A DNA stretch of 64,000 nt from Agapanthus africanus (GCA_030015575.1 JASDDO010000026.1:189807739-189871738); one strand, 5' to 3'; shown: positions 34,021-47,479, numbered from the stretch's first letter. Program-made: numbers and translations. The notes: a model not told the origin generated them from the letters alone.

Positions 34021-35880
34021 CTAGGGCCAGCTGCTGTAGTATCGCATACCGAGCATCCCGAAGAGTCTCTCAAACTGTATCTGGGGAATGGCCTTCGTGA
34101 GTTGATCCGCGGTGTTGTTCTTCGTGTCAACCCTCCTGACCTCGATCTCCCGGCGATCAACTATCTCCCGGATCAGGTGATACCGCCTCAGAATATGCCT
34201 GGATCGCTGATGGGACCTGGGTTCCTTGGCCAAAGCCACCGCTCCATTGTTATCGCAATACAAAGGTATTGGATGCTCAATGGATGGAACTACTCCAAGT
34301 TCAGTAATGAACTTCTTGATCCTGACAGCCTCTTTGGCAGCATCGTTGGCAGCGATGTATTCAGCCTCCATTGTCGAGTCTGCCACGATTTCCTGCTTGG
34401 AACTCTTCCAGCTAACCGCCCCTCCCTAAAGGGTAAAGACAAAGCCGACTGCGACTTAGAGTCGTCCTTATCACTCTGGAAGCTGGAATCGGTAAAGGAC
34501 TCCACTTGGAGTTCTCCGTTACCATACACCAAGAACATATCTCTAGTCCTTCGCAAGTATTTGAGAATGCTCTTCACAGCTGTCCAGTGGCTCTCTCCAG
34601 GATCAGCTTGATACCTGCTCACTACACTTAGTGAGTATGCTACATCGGGTCTGGTACATAGCATCGCATACATGATAGAGCCTACTGCCGACGCATAGGG
34701 TATCCCTTGCATGCGAGCTCTCTCCAAATCAGTCTTGGGAGACATCTCTTTGGAGAGAGTGACTCCAGAGATCGTGGGCAAGTTCCCACGCTTGGACTCT
34801 TCCATACTAAACCTCTTTAGTATGGTGTCAATGTACCTGGATTGGGACAATCCCAAAATCCGTTTGGATCTATCTCTATAGATCCTAATTCCCAATATGC
34901 AGGAGGCATCACCAAGATCTTTCATTGAGAATCTTTGTGATAAGAAGAGCTTGACCGATTGCAGCATAGGAATATCATTTCCTATCAAGAGTATGTCGTC
35001 CACGTACAATACGAGGAAGACAACCTTACTCTCTGCCACCTTCTTGTAGATACAAGGTTCATCTGGGTTTTTGACGAAATCAAACTCTTTGATAACGACG
35101 TCAAAGCAGATGTTCCAACTCCGCGATGCTTGCTTTAATCCATAAATGGATTTAAGCAGTTTGCACACCATCCCGCTGCTCCCACTGTCTACGAAGCCCT
35201 CTGGCTGAGTCATGTACACGCACTCTTCTAAATAACCATTTATAAAGGCGGTCTTAACATCCATTTGCCAGATTTCGTAATCATGATAAGCAGCGATGGC
35301 AAGCATGATCCGGATGGATTTAAGCATAGCCACTGGAGAAAAGGTCTCATCATAGTCCACACCTGGCCTTTGACGAAAACCCTTTGCTACAAGTCTAGCT
35401 TTGAAAGTCTCCACTTTCCCATCTACACCAAGTTTCTTCTTGAAGATCCACTTGCTCCCAATGGGTTTTACCCCTTCAGGAGCAATGTCCAAAGTCCATA
35501 CTTTGTTGGTGTACATGGATTCCATCTCGGACCGCATAGCATCCAGCCATTTCACTGAGTCCCCACTCGTGATGGCCTGCTCGAAGCTAGTTGGGTCATC
35601 ATCCTCCATGATGCAATCCTCGCTTCCACCATCCATGAGAAAACCGTAGTATCTCTCAGGTTGGCGAGGAACCCTACTAGATCGGCGGAGAGGCTGAGGT
35701 TCATCGGGAGCTACTGAATCTTCTGGTTCCACTAAATCTTCAGTTACGGTTTGTGTATCTGGAACCTCTTCCAGCTCTACCACTTTGCCACTAATTTCTT
35801 TTTCAAGGAATTCCTTTTCTAAAAAGGTGGCATATTGAGAAACAAACACCTTTTGTTCTTCAGCATGGTAGAAAAAAATA
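34021..35880 (-). pseudogene. Copia-C reverse transcriptase and RNase H
   Basis: An RT of the Ty1/copia type follows the integrase linker in a frame open from 36026 to 34290; its first 48 codons are out-of-frame overlap with integrase. Visible RT blocks are WIFKKKLGVDG, ARLVAKGFRQ, DETFSPVA, WQMDVKTAF, YGLKQASRSWN and the catalytic YVDDILLIG (YVDD at about 35006-34995). RNase H continues in another frame (34386-34021), with MEAEYIAA, YCDN and the family's C-terminal TADQLTKAIP. A one-base loss near 34445 and a TAG at 34428-34426 separate it from RT. The product would convert element RNA to DNA. The order IN before RT marks it as copia. By memory of the motifs it is closest to Angela/Tork-like lineages, which is tentative. 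Confidence 0.93.
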
Positions 35881-37303
35881 TCCTTGGGAATTCTTAGGAT
35901 ATCCCACAAACTTGCAAAGAACTGACCGTGCCTCGAGTTTATCTGGATTTTGCCTTTTGACATAGGCCGGACAACCCCATATCTTAACTCGTTTAAAATA
36001 TGATCTCTTCCCACTCCATATCTCATATGGTGTGGTAGGTATAGATTTAGATGGAACTTGATTCAATAGATATGTTGCTGTTTCCAGCGCATAACCCCAG
36101 AAGGAAATAGGTAACTCAGCTGTGCTCATCATAGAGCGCACCATATCTAATAGGGTGCGGTTCCTCCGTTCAGATACACCGTTGTGCTGTGGTGTATATG
36201 GAGGAGTCAGCTGAGAGAGAATCCCATTCTCTTTTAGGAAGTCCAGGAATTCATTGCTCAAGTATTCCCCTCCTCGATCAGATCGAAGGATTTTAATACT
36301 TTTTCCGGTTTGGTTCTCAACTTCTTGTTTATATTCCCTAAATTTCTCAAAAGCTTCTGATTTGTGTTTCATCAGGAACACATACCCGAACCTAGAGAGA
36401 TCGTCAGTGAATGTAATGAAGTAAGAAGAACCATCCCTGGCATGTGTAGACATGGGACCGCATACATCACTATGTATCAGTCCCAAGAGTTCGGTAACTC
36501 TTTCTCCGTGTCCCGTAAACGGAGTTTTGGTCATCTTGCCTTTGAGACATGACTGGCAAGTGTCATAAGATGAAAATTCGAAAGGTTTCAAATATCCATC
36601 CTTATGCAACTTAGCCAGTCGTGTCACATTGATGTGACCCAGTCTACAATGCCACAAGAAGGATTCGTTGAGTTCAGAACTCTTCCTCTTGTGTGTGTTT
36701 GTTATGCTCAGAACTGTTGATTGATTCAGAACATAAATACCATTGCATAACGTGCCTGATCCAACCAACTTTTGGTTACGGAAAATGTTCATAACATTGT
36801 CCTGTAATACAAAATTATATCCTTCTTTGCTTAATAAAGAAACCGATATAATGTTGCATATCAGGTTCGGCATGTAATAGCATTCGTTCATAACCAATGT
36901 ATTACCAGTTGGTAATACAAGGTGATATTCCCCGACAGTCTTAGCTGCAACAATTGCACCATTTCCAACTCTAATGTCTTTATCACCTTCTCCAAGTTCT
37001 CTATCTTTCCTGAGCCCATGTAACTGATTACATATATGGGATCCTGACCCGGTATCCAATACCCAGGACGTAGAGCAAATAGAGAAACAGTTCTCAGTAA
37101 CGAACACACCCGAAGAAAATGCATCAACATGTACTTTCTTCATTCGGGTGGCATGGGAATCCTGGTATTCCCCTATATCCTGTTCATTCCTATAACTCTT
37201 ATAGGAAAGAACGGAACCAACGTTCCCCAGCACAGTATAACATGCGGGTTCAGTCAATACATCCATATTATTATCTTCATTAGGGCATGAAATGGTCGCT
37301 ACC
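35860..37303 (-). pseudogene. Copia-C protease and integrase
   Basis: This frame stays open across the acceptor-like site (to 37326). Numbering from that point, protease has the aspartic motif DTGS at residues 91-94, about 90 residues in. GAG-pre-integrase carries the zinc-type set H226, H231, C257 and C260. The integrase core has D287 (HSDVCGP), D350 (RSDRGGEY) and E386 (NGVSERRN), with the last two spaced D-35-E. The frame ends at 35860, where a run of seven A on the + strand (35872-35878) seems one base too long; removing the shift would lead into the RT frame. Nothing upstream resembles a gag zinc knuckle. Internal ATGs lie near 37312-37265. I place the likely start after the acceptor-like AG. 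Confidence 0.93.
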
Positions 37304-37327
37304 TGGAGAGAGAGAGAAGAAAACACT
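37304..37327 (-). promoter_or_regulatory. Splice-acceptor-like tract before pol, Copia-C
   Basis: On the minus strand a TTTTCTTCTCTCTCTCTCC tract ends in AG at 37305-37304 and is followed by GTAGCGACC, as in Copia-B. Confidence 0.6.
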
Positions 37328-37747
37328 TTAGCGTATGCTCGTGCAAGATCAGATTGGTTTTTATCTTATCTAATCAGGATGGCTCCCACTGCTTTTTATC
37401 AAATCTTCCTCCAAACCCTAAAAGGAAAGACTAGCCGGGATTAATTACACACTACAAGTTCGCCAATCTTTCAGCTTGGCCAGTGTCGGTACTTTGAGGG
37501 AGGTCCCCCGTGCTTTCGCACGAACCTAATTAATGTAAATCTCGTTTTCCCAGAGGCGTAACCTCGTTAACACCTTTCTAGACACCTACTTGATCGGCTA
37601 ATTGTAATGTGTAAAACTCTCCCAGGAGTAACTCTTACTCGCAGTGGGTATCGGGATCCAACTATCTCATAGAAGGTATGCAATCTCATTGCAAATTTCA
37701 ACACTTGAAATTCCCGATAATATTTTGCCCCTAGCAGCTATATGACC

Positions 37748-37935
37748 TTAACATAGTCAACAAATCATAAATGCTAGTCAAGTTCAACCCGTCATTTCCT
37801 GATTGAATTAAACCCACCCGCACGACCCTTAACATAGTCAACAAAGTCGCACGACTACCCTAATCCAATCTGCATCATATGCATAAGCAGACAAATACTG
37901 GTTAGCTACCGCACACTACTCCTTAACATAGTCAA
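37748..37935 (-). repeat. Three copies of palindrome TTGACTATGTTAA, Copia-C
   Basis: Copies lie at 37935-37923, 37841-37829 and 37760-37748 on the minus strand and are identical to each other. They are followed in turn by GGAGTAGTGTGCGG, GGGTCGTGCGGG and GGTCATA, the same positional flanks as in Copia-B and D. Confidence 0.92.
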
Positions 37936-38081
37936 CAAACGTAGCACGAATACTAACTAGTACTTATCTGAAATGACGGAGGGCTACGACAGGTTTTTCT
38001 GAAAACCTATTGCGTAATGAACTTGATATCGTTGTAGAACCAAATGAAGTTTTGAAATGGAGTGATTTTGAGGATTTTCTA

Positions 38082-38322
38082 GTTTTGGTAAAGGAGTCAC
38101 TCCCGGCGAAGGGATCTCGGTCCTTTCCTCGTCGAATGAGGTGCGGGATATATCATATATATCGCTGTGCAAAGCAAAAACCCAAAAGCAGTCAAAAGCA
38201 AACCGAATGTGTAGCATCTGCCAGTTACTGCTAAAGGAGTCACTCCCGGTGAAGGGATCTCGGTCCTTTCCTCATCGAATAAGGTGTGGGGTATATCATA
38301 TATACCGCTATGCAAAGCAAGA
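38082..38322 (-). repeat. Duplicated CACCGGGAGTGAC module, Copia-C
   Basis: The units are 38322-38227 and 38180-38082. The second reads GCCGGGAGTGAC. Each runs from TTGCTTTGCA to a CTTTAGCAG or CTTTACCAAAACT end. Confidence 0.85.
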
Positions 38323-39903
38323 ACTGTAGCTACCTGTTTTATTTAAAATCTGATTCTACAACATCTTAGGTTTCTTTCCTTTCATTAATCACATTAATGA
38401 AGTCCCATCATTAAAATACCTAAACATCACAGATAGATATGACGTACACTTATGCCATCCGCATTCGCCTCGATGTCCCCTCGTGCACCGTTAGGTTAGG
38501 TAACTAACGACAGAGCAGGGCAGGTCTAGCGCGGGTGTAAAACATAAGTAACGTCTATATAATATATCATATATATCATATACTATATCCATCACAGAGT
38601 CACAACACAGATATCGAAGCAGAATGAACATATGAAATATTGGATACACTAGGACGTCCGTGTTTTCAATACGAGCCAGTATAAAACACGGATTCCACGG
38701 TCGTGATGAATAGCCAATCCCACATCCGTAGACCCCTACGAGAGCGGCAAGCAACCCTGCCAATTCTGGGGTTAGGAGACCCGGACTCGACTCCTCGAGT
38801 TGGTCTCCCACTGGACCCCAGAACCCGGTTACTTGTGCTCCCCTCCTTGGGTCTATCCTAATGCGGAAAAGTAAATAATATACAAAGGGTGACAACTTCC
38901 GCTACCTGGAGTGCCCCAAATGAAAGAATATTACATACAAGTTTTTACATGAATGAAAATGAAAAACACTCATCTCACATAAAAAACCCCGGCTATTCGA
39001 ACACGACGATCCAATATAACATATCCAGCAACACATAACATCACATGTCATCAACGTAAGTAAGTATGCATACCCCAATTGTCGTTGACGTATAGCAACG
39101 AAACCGGCGATATCACATATTACACTTACGGTCACAGAAAAGAAAGTGTAAAACTACAACAATTGGAATCCGCAACTACTTTAGACATCGCATGCCTAAT
39201 CAAATGAAATACTTAGACATCACATGCCTAATTATTATAAATCCCGCATTTTAGTCTCATTATCGAAAACTCTTTTCAATATCAAATGAAACTAAACCGC
39301 TAGATTTATATCATTCATTCAGTTATCACATAACTGTTTGTGAATTCCAATTATTGTATCCCATTCCAGATAAATAGAATATATTAAACTTTCTGATCGA
39401 ACATTCGAACACCCAAGTTTTCCCGAAACCATCCAACACATGAAATAGGTTCAAAGACATTCGTTTCATGCCTCAGTACCAACGGTCCAGCCGTAGAAGG
39501 GTCAAGCCAACGCCTCACATGTGGCACGCCGTACTGCCCCAAACCCGAAGGTTCAAAGGGCAGTTCAAGACGGTCACATAATCGAGTTAAGGTTTGTTGT
39601 CTTCTAGAGGGTCCATCGCGTTACTTGCACTACTCAGAACGTCCTTAAACCACACAATAATCCAACACTTGGATATTTTTGGCAGGGGAAAGATTGGGTA
39701 TTTATATCCGGTCGAACTTTTTAACATATTCAAAAAATTATCCGGAAAACACATAGACAAAGTTCGATAATCCGATCGAATCGTTGATTCCCTACACAAC
39801 CCCAGAATACTCAAACCTGGAGTCAAATTAAAATTCCCAGAAAACTCAGAACAATTAATCAGGAATTACTGTGCAAAAACCAAGGGCTGACGTCACTATT
39901 TAG

Positions 39904-39949
39904 CCGCGGAACCGCCGCAGAAGCCTAGCTTCTGCTGCGGTTCCGCCGC
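39904..39949 (-). other. GC hairpin in Copia-C leader
   Basis: GCGGAACCGCCGCAGAAGC and GCTTCTGCTGCGGTTCCGC pair with one mismatch around a three-base loop. Confidence 0.88.
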
Positions 39950-40136
39950 ACTTTGTTCTGTTCACAGGAAATGTTTTGCACAGTAATTCTTAGATTTTAT
40001 TGCTGAATTTTTTAAGCAATTTTAATTGACAAAAAACAACAAATTCGAAAAATTTCCAGAGAGCTATTTTGGGGTTGGGTTTTCGGTTCGTCCGGGTTTC
40101 AAACTCCGTCTAGACTTCGCCTAAGGCTCTAGCTTG

Positions 40137-40148
40137 GCTCTGATACCA
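40137..40148 (-). promoter_or_regulatory. Copia-C primer-binding site
   Basis: TGGTATCAGAGC on the minus strand lies one base from the LTR end. Confidence 0.95.
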
Positions 40149-40149
40149 G

Positions 40150-42367
40150 TGAAAGGTTCCTAGGCACCCTATAATTGTCTCACAAGGCATCGAACATGCC
40201 AATTTAAAAAAAATGGTGCCGAGAAACCCTAGACTACGGATCGTTGCTAGAAATCTAGGCGAAAAGTAAACTAGTTAACACTTAACTACAAGGATATGGA
40301 AATTACAACCTTTGTAGATCCGGATATCCACCTCCATGGCTCCGCAACGAAGTCTCCTCGCTGTCCATGTCGAACCCCGGGCTCTAGCGCCGGCTTCATC
40401 GGAGAATGAACGGGCTTGGTCATCGACGACGATGCCGAAGATGATCTACGTCGAGACATCGCTAGATCAAGCTCCCTACTTCACAAAGTGATGAAACTTG
40501 TGAAGGAAACACACTCTACTACTTGGCAAGAGGTAGAGGATGAAGAAATAGGAGGTGGGTTCTCTTTAGAATTGGATTTCTCACTCTCAAGCTCAAGTTG
40601 CCATTGATGGCCTCAAGGTTTCAAACTTGAAGATGAAGAAGAAGATGAGCTAGAAAAATGATAAGTGTTTTTAAAATGAAAAGAAAAAAGAATACTTATC
40701 ATAATTCCAACTAGGGTTAAGTGTAGAGAATAGACCATGGTTAATGGATGGGTTAGGGTTAAGCATGATGACAAGAATGGTTAAGAAGTCAAAGCTTCAT
40801 GAAGCTTCAACTAAAAGACAAAGAAAGCCACCATTCTTATCATAATCATTTCCAAATAAACAAATAAATAAATAAATGGATATGCAAAACCCTAATAATC
40901 ATATTAATCATGGTTTAATCCTATACACTTAACTAAATGATCAAGTATCATCAAACATGATACAAAAAAGTGCACAAAAGTATATCACATATACAATGTG
41001 CAATCCAAGTGAGAAAAATCCGTTTAAAGTGAACCAATACTAGTTAATGCAAAGTAATATATCAAATATATAATTATACATTAAATCATTAAATCAACAC
41101 TTGATTCAATGATCCGGTCATGTCGCACATGACCGACTAGTATCCAATGTATCGGCTTATCGAATCGATCTTCGATTCGATAACTAGGTTATATCGAATA
41201 TAACCATTCGATACATATATCGCGAGAATGGAATACGGTATCACATACACGCATTATTCTCGGTCCTGCACATATCTCATATGCGCTCCTATTTCGTTTC
41301 GCTTGAGCCAGGAAACCTCTGTGTAGGACTCTAAAGACTCGTCAATACGCCGGTAGCAGATGATGATCATATCAAACACCCACAAGCCGCAAGCGGTCTG
41401 CTAAACGTAACGGCCACCCGGGTATTGAGCGATCAGAAGATCGACGAGCTTGCCCGCTCACACTCCTGCGAATCCGACCAGTAACACTTACCGTACAGTC
41501 CGGTCTGTTCGTCTGATACGTCGCATATCAAGTCTAGGGGTGGTATACGTCAGACCCCAATAACCGATAAGTCGTGCCGATGTGAGGCTCATAACGGGTC
41601 GAGAAACTACTGGTAACACTTACCACCAAATCTCTGATCAGCCCTGGCCAGGGACTTCCCTGTTACGGCCAATCGAGCACAGCGCAACATCAACCCCCAA
41701 TACCGGGAGAGACGAAACCCCTCCTATCGCTCATTGCCTCCATGTGACTCGGGACTGTACCCAAAGACCACCGTTTTGCACGCCCTCATGGACGTGGTAA
41801 GGTGGAGATCAAAGCACAGTGGGAATCACACAAGACTCTATGACGATCTCGGGTCTACAGACTAACCTGTACAAGTGTCACCTGAGAACTGCCATCTGAC
41901 GTGAGGTATAATACCATCTGGGAGTTCTCGGCGAGTCCGTCCAGTGTACCCAGTCTCCACTGAGCACCCGTACACCATCTCTGATGTCAAACACCAATGG
42001 ATATGGGATCATCCATCGCCCATCTCATGGGTCGAGAAGCGTTTACGCTAGTCTACACTGGTATATCGATGCCCCGTCTCGATACACCCACGACTAGGGA
42101 CCATGAAGGATGTACTTATAGACTACCATGTCCCCACTAGTATGATCTGAATCACAGTCCAGGTAGTCAAGTACATATCCTAAGGGCTTTACCAACATGT
42201 AACTATAAGACAGTATAAAGAGACCAGTGTACATGTTAAGATAAAGAGTAACCAGATAGCATACTATCATATCGAGCAAGAAAGTCATCTCCATATATGT
42301 CCAAGCATCCAATATCATATACATCATCTGTACAATACTGGCCTCTAGGGCATACATACAACTAACA
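40150..42367 (-). repeat. Copia-C 5' LTR
   Basis: This is a near-identical repeat of 31788-34006. In element orientation it begins TGTTAG at 42367. Confidence 0.95.
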
Positions 42368-42788
42368 ATTTTAAAAAAAAAAACGGCGTAACGTGCATAT
42401 TAAACAAAAGATACATAAGTATATGGCTATTTTCTTGTAGAGACGTCCGCCACTGTGCAGTGTTATGTGTACTTCACAGCGATTTTTAAAGAAATTTGGC
42501 ATGCATTCCTTCAGATTTTTACATGTATAGCTCCGATTTCTAGCATATCAATTTTGCTTTGGATTTGGCATTCCTATTTTCACATTGACTCCGATGATTG
42601 CGGGATGCTTGACGGAGTTTTGATTTCAAGTTATCTGCTCGCTACTCATGCGCATGTGTTGCGCTATGATGCGTTTTATGGATTGATGCTTTCGGAGCCC
42701 CGTTGACTTGGACATTTTATTGAAATGTTTTGGAATTTGGAGGTTTAAATTTAAATTCGGGGACCGAATTTCTTTAAGGGGGGAAGAC
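42368..42788 (+). other. LARD-K interior, 3' piece with polypurine tract
   Basis: Non-coding sequence leads to AAGGGGGGAAGAC at 42776-42788, the polypurine tract directly before the 3' LTR. An 83-codon ORF (42455-42706) shows no recognisable domain. Confidence 0.8.
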
Positions 42789-45700
42789 TGTAACATTTAA
42801 AAAAATAAAATATTATTTTTGGGAATTTTCATAATTTAATATTAATTTTTAATGAATATTTTAATAGCCGGTATAATTAAATACTGATAAATATGGAAAA
42901 TTTTGGGAAAATTATGGAAATTCTAAAATATGTTATTTTGTGGAAATATGTTATTTTTAAGCTTTTATGGTTACGTAAATGCTTTTTTGGTGTTAACCGC
43001 GATTAAAAATCGCTAATTGCATTTGTGGCTTTTTATGCAAGAATTGTGCACCATAACATTTCCTACATTTGCACACTGGTCTCATGTTTTGGACCCATGT
43101 TGAGCTTAGGGTTGAACCATGTTTAGATGACCATGGTGGATTGAACCATTTGGTTAGGATAATTGGTTTTAACTTAGGGTTTTGGTTAAGGGTGATTAGG
43201 GTTAGGTTGACTTATGGTGAGAGAGAGAGAGGGCCATGATGGTTGAGCAATCATGAGGAGAGAGAGGAAGGTGGCTCCTAGGTTATGTCATCTCACCTCA
43301 TTTCAAAATTCATCACCCTCCTTTCACTTCAAAACTTTATTCTCTCACATCTCTCACATTCATACAAACCCCACACTTCACCACATATACCACACCCCCT
43401 CCTCCATCAGCTGCTGCAGCACAAAAGAAAAAGAGAAAGGGAAAGAAGGAGCACTGCAAGCAGCAGCTGCAGCCACCTTACCATACCTGGATCAGCCCCA
43501 GCACCATACCACAACGTCACCCTTACCACAACACAACAGCAACCACAACAACCAACACTGCATCAGCACCAGAAACAGCTGCAACATCATATTTCAGCCA
43601 AAAATTTCAGCAATTGGAGCTGTAGCAGCACCCCTCCAGCAACCACACACTCCTCTTCATCTTGATCTTCTCTTCTCCTTCATTCCAGGATTCCCTTGAG
43701 GTATAATCTCATAACCAAATTCCTATCTTGCAAGTTATAGTGCCTAGCTGATAATTTGCTGTTATATTGAGGTTTAGTGCTAGTTTAGGCAAAATTTGAG
43801 TGAAACATCAACTAGTGTTGGTTTTGATCGTTAGTATAACCTTATTAGGTGTTTTTGAGGCCATTGTAACCAATATTATCCCAAATTTCCAGTAAGTTAC
43901 CAGAGTTGCTCGACTTGGCGTATTTTGGCATTTTTGTCGATTTTTGAGACCTTTCTGGAACTTGCTTTCACCTGGGACCTCTTAGGGAAATATTGAGTTG
44001 GCAGTGAGCTGTGCAGGCACCCTGGAACCACTACCCAAAGCCATAGCCACCAATTCCAAATCCCGGCCGCAAATTTAATCCTTCTGGCCGCAATTTGCGG
44101 CCAGAGCAGTATAAAACTGCCTCGTTTTGCGTGCACAGCCCCTTTTCATGTAAAAGTTGACCCTGGGTATGTGCAGTTTTGACTGATTCCAACCAGGGTA
44201 AAATCTGGGATGATTTTCATGAGTTGGCGTATGATTTACGACTCATTTTCATATGAATTTTGATATTCGATGATTCGTATCTGTCGGGTGGCGTTTGGAC
44301 GTCAACGACAGCGGATATTGGCTGTTTTTGCACACAAGGCCACAGGTTTTTACTTATGGGCGTAGTATGCACCATTTTGGTTTCCGACATGGTTTTCATG
44401 AGTTTTAGCGTGTGATATCCTTGTAGGTACCCCAAGTAGCGTCGGAGCGTTGGGGATGCAAATGGCGATATCGGCACCGGCACACATAAACAAGGTGAGT
44501 AGATTTATATCTAAGGGGAGAAGTCGGGTGGATGGCGTATAGCACCCCCGCAGTCTGATGTCTAGTATAACATATAGGTTATATTTACTGATATATGCTA
44601 GCTTATGTGTGACTTGGTTGTTTAGGATGTGTTAGGTGGAATATGCATAGGATAGGGTTAGAAGTAGCTAGTGTAGTTCTAGTCGCGAACCTAGAATAGG
44701 GTTACACCCACACGCACACACGTGCGGATTTGCTAGGGTTATACGGTGACAATGAGGATATTGGAGGATATTGGAGGACATTGGAAATGAGTCGATGAGA
44801 TATGTTATGAGCTTATGATATCGGTGATATGGTAGGACTCATATTAGAGATACGCCCTAATAAGATAGCGGATCTTTAGACGACGATACATATCAGAGTG
44901 ATATACTTTGAATAATTGACATGTGGTCGAGATATGAGATATGTCCGGTTAGATATTTATAGTGGGTCGCATGGAGTGATATACCCTTCTCTATGACGAC
45001 ATATGATGTTGTTATCAGTTATTTGAGGCTGTAGGCCAGCGACCAGATCATGATTGGATTGATGATACTAGAGTTGTACTAGACATAGGTCAGTACCCAG
45101 ATTATGATGATCTTGATAAAGAGAATACTTGATGAATGACATGATAGATGTGATATCGAACCGTACCCGAATTTGGGAATGCCATACGACGGATTCACGT
45201 ACGAGCTATAAATTGATGTTTGATCCGCGCTCTAGACTTGGGATGTCTGATCATAGATATTATATCGGATGTGATATTATCGAGGAGGGATCACCGACTA
45301 TATATGTATATATATATGTATCGACTCAGATTTAGGTGGTTTCCATACCCCTCCCGATTGACTTGATAGTTAGATCAGTAGTTAGTACAGTAGATGTTAG
45401 GCTAGACCCGAGTCATACCTATTTCAAATCTTACGGATCGGGAATATCTTAAAAACAAGTAAAGGGATTCTACGGATATTTTCAAAGGACGTATCTTTCT
45501 TAAAAACCCCGTAGCCCTTATTTTACTAAAAACCCCGATCTGTTTTATTTCAAACGGCACAATTTCATGACATATACATATTGATGTAGACTTTTCATAG
45601 TTGCGTTGATTTATTCGATTCCGCATGATCCTTACTATTCACATTTCATTCCATGTGCTATTGCCATATTACCATCATGCTGTTAGGACACCAGCACCAT

Positions 45701-47479
45701 TATCGATGATGCGTATGTTCCACGTACACTTTCTTGCCGGCTCACACACTTCATCATCGATAATTGCCATGTCACTACACTATAGTACTGTTGCATTCAG
45801 AATACGATCCTTGCATGACATACTCATTTACACTTATATTTGTGCACATACTCATACTTGTGCACTTACATGTTTGCACATACATAGAGGATATTTATAA
45901 TTTTGGGAACCGCAAGATACTCTTCAAAACTGATTCATTTTAAAAGAGCGGATTCCCTCAAAATGTGCATATTACCATTCCAGGTTGCATGATAGACAGA
46001 TGTGCTTGCATTTCTTTTACATATCGCCTATATCATGCATTCGATTATACGCATTGAGACATATTGTTTCCATGATATTTCTGGATTTGGGAACCGTGGA
46101 TATTTCAAAAGAAAATATGTAATTGTTTTAAAAACCCGGTTACCCTTGTTATGATATTTCAGTGCGTCCACCATGTGTTTTCTCGGTGCTAGAGTGACAT
46201 GTGGAACCCGATTCGAGGAGGCGGATGAGGCCGAATACGGGTACATGGTGGACCCGGTATGGTACCCCGGGGCGAGAACGGATCGCTGTGCAGTAGACGG
46301 TGAGCCTGGCAGAGGGACTACTACCTACCGGTGATTGGTTGGACCTGGCGGTTATCCGGAGGATACTGACCAGAGTCGAGAGATGGATACGGGACGACTC
46401 GTACTGCCGGGGCCGAGGGCCGATACCGCAGACGGAGCCCGTGGGCTGACCCGGACTGACCGGTGCCCGATATATGAGGATTTACGTGCCGATGCTGGGC
46501 ACAGTTTTCATGATATTTTCGAGTGTCGATGCTGGGCTCTCTGGTTCCATGATTTTTGATTACATCCTCGTACCTCCATGCATATGTTTATGATATTTAC
46601 GTGCATGATGCTTATTGTCATTGAGTGACGGGTGGACGGGATCCATATTTATATAGACTTTGATTATATACAGACCTTGATTACATTGATCATACTTTAT
46701 TTGTATATATAACAGGGTATGAGGGCGCTGTTATATATACCTTTACACCAATATTAGTGGAATGGGACGCTAATATATGTGTATTGATATCTATTTGATA
46801 CTTCATCACATTACTTCATGCAGACATACCTCTTATTTATGACATGTTATTACCTGAGGCACTGATACTTGGTACTACATACATGTATAGTTATTTCATT
46901 GCCACCTTAGCATGCTTCAGACTTAAGTATTTGAGGTTTATATGTATTGATCGTATGACCTAGGATTGCGTCATACATGCGATTTTCTGTTCGTAGATCT
47001 TTTTCTACTCACGAGTTGGCAACTCACCCCCGTTGTGCCCCAGTTTCTTGCAGGTTTGCCGTACAGGATTCCTTGCGGCTTTGCGGGAACTGTTCCTTTC
47101 GGGTGACTTGTTAGTAGGTGGGTTTATTGTTTCATACCCATCATTGTACATTGTATATTATATTTCAGTTGTATCTAGAATTTCCATCAACCAAACTTGT
47201 ACTTATTTGAGATAGAGACCAGTGGGATTTATTCTTTCGACCCTAGAGTCGCGTGTTATATTTCTATGGGCTTCTTGCTGGTTGAGTTTCTTTCTGTTGT
47301 GATCCTCGCCTTTAGGCATTGTATATTATGTTGCTTGCAGGTTGTTTTGTTATGGTTCTTCCTACCCTTTACTACTTTTCTTGGTTTAGATTTCTGGGTT
47401 CGGCTTACTTAGAGTACGTACGCCTCGAGACGTTCGTAGTCTAAGTGCCGGTCATGTTCCGTACTTTCGGGTCGTGACA
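42789..47479 (+). repeat. LARD-K 3' LTR
   Basis: This is a direct repeat of 13666-18336 starting TGTAAC and ending GTGACA, followed by the target duplicate CAGAT. It differs from the 5' LTR in microsatellite lengths (shorter GA run near 43218, longer TA run near 45300) and a small insertion near 45371. Confidence 0.95.

Larger units (their letters stand above)
37306..40136 (-). other. Structured gag-less leader of Copia-C
   Basis: This stretch parallels the Copia-B leader block by block. In element order it holds the GC hairpin (39949-39904), a second hairpin (39563-39532), GGAGACC/GGTCTCC with inner ACTCGA/TCGAGT (38808-38775), the CCGTTAG/CTAACGG hairpin (about 38511-38488), the duplicated module (38322-38227 and 38180-38082), three palindromes (37935-37748) and the acceptor-like tract. 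The 134-codon ORF at 38895-38491 crosses two of the hairpins and is not kept in Copia-D. Confidence 0.75.
31788..42367 (-). mobile_element. Copia-C, most intact copia element of the window
   Basis: On the minus strand, LTRs of 2218-2219 bp bound a 6.1-kb interior, with target duplicates ATTTT at 31783-31787 and 42368-42372. It has an intact tRNA-iMet primer site, a structured leader, a long protease-integrase frame and a long RT frame. It is in the same family as Copia-B by LTR and leader, with diverged LTRs. It is not autonomous as read: there is no gag, an indel lies between integrase and RT, and RNase H carries a second indel and a stop. Confidence 0.95.
13666..47479 (+). mobile_element. 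LARD-K, LARD-like gypsy-derived element with two nested copia insertions
   Basis: The element is bounded by near-identical LTRs of 4671 and 4691 bp that begin TGTAAC and end GTGACA, with the target duplicate CAGAT on both outer sides. It has a tRNA-iMet primer site at 18341 and a GGGGGGAAGA polypurine tract before the 3' LTR. When Copia-B and Copia-C are removed, the interior is only about 3.5 kb (18337-19856, 30246-31787, 42368-42788) and holds no RT, RNase H or integrase. LTR and interior sizes match what is known of LARDs, non-autonomous gypsy relatives. It would need enzymes from elsewhere to move. Confidence 0.9.

Noticed and set aside
34102..34611. 169-codon + strand ORF
   Set aside because: It is the shadow of the RNase H end of Copia-C pol on the minus strand.
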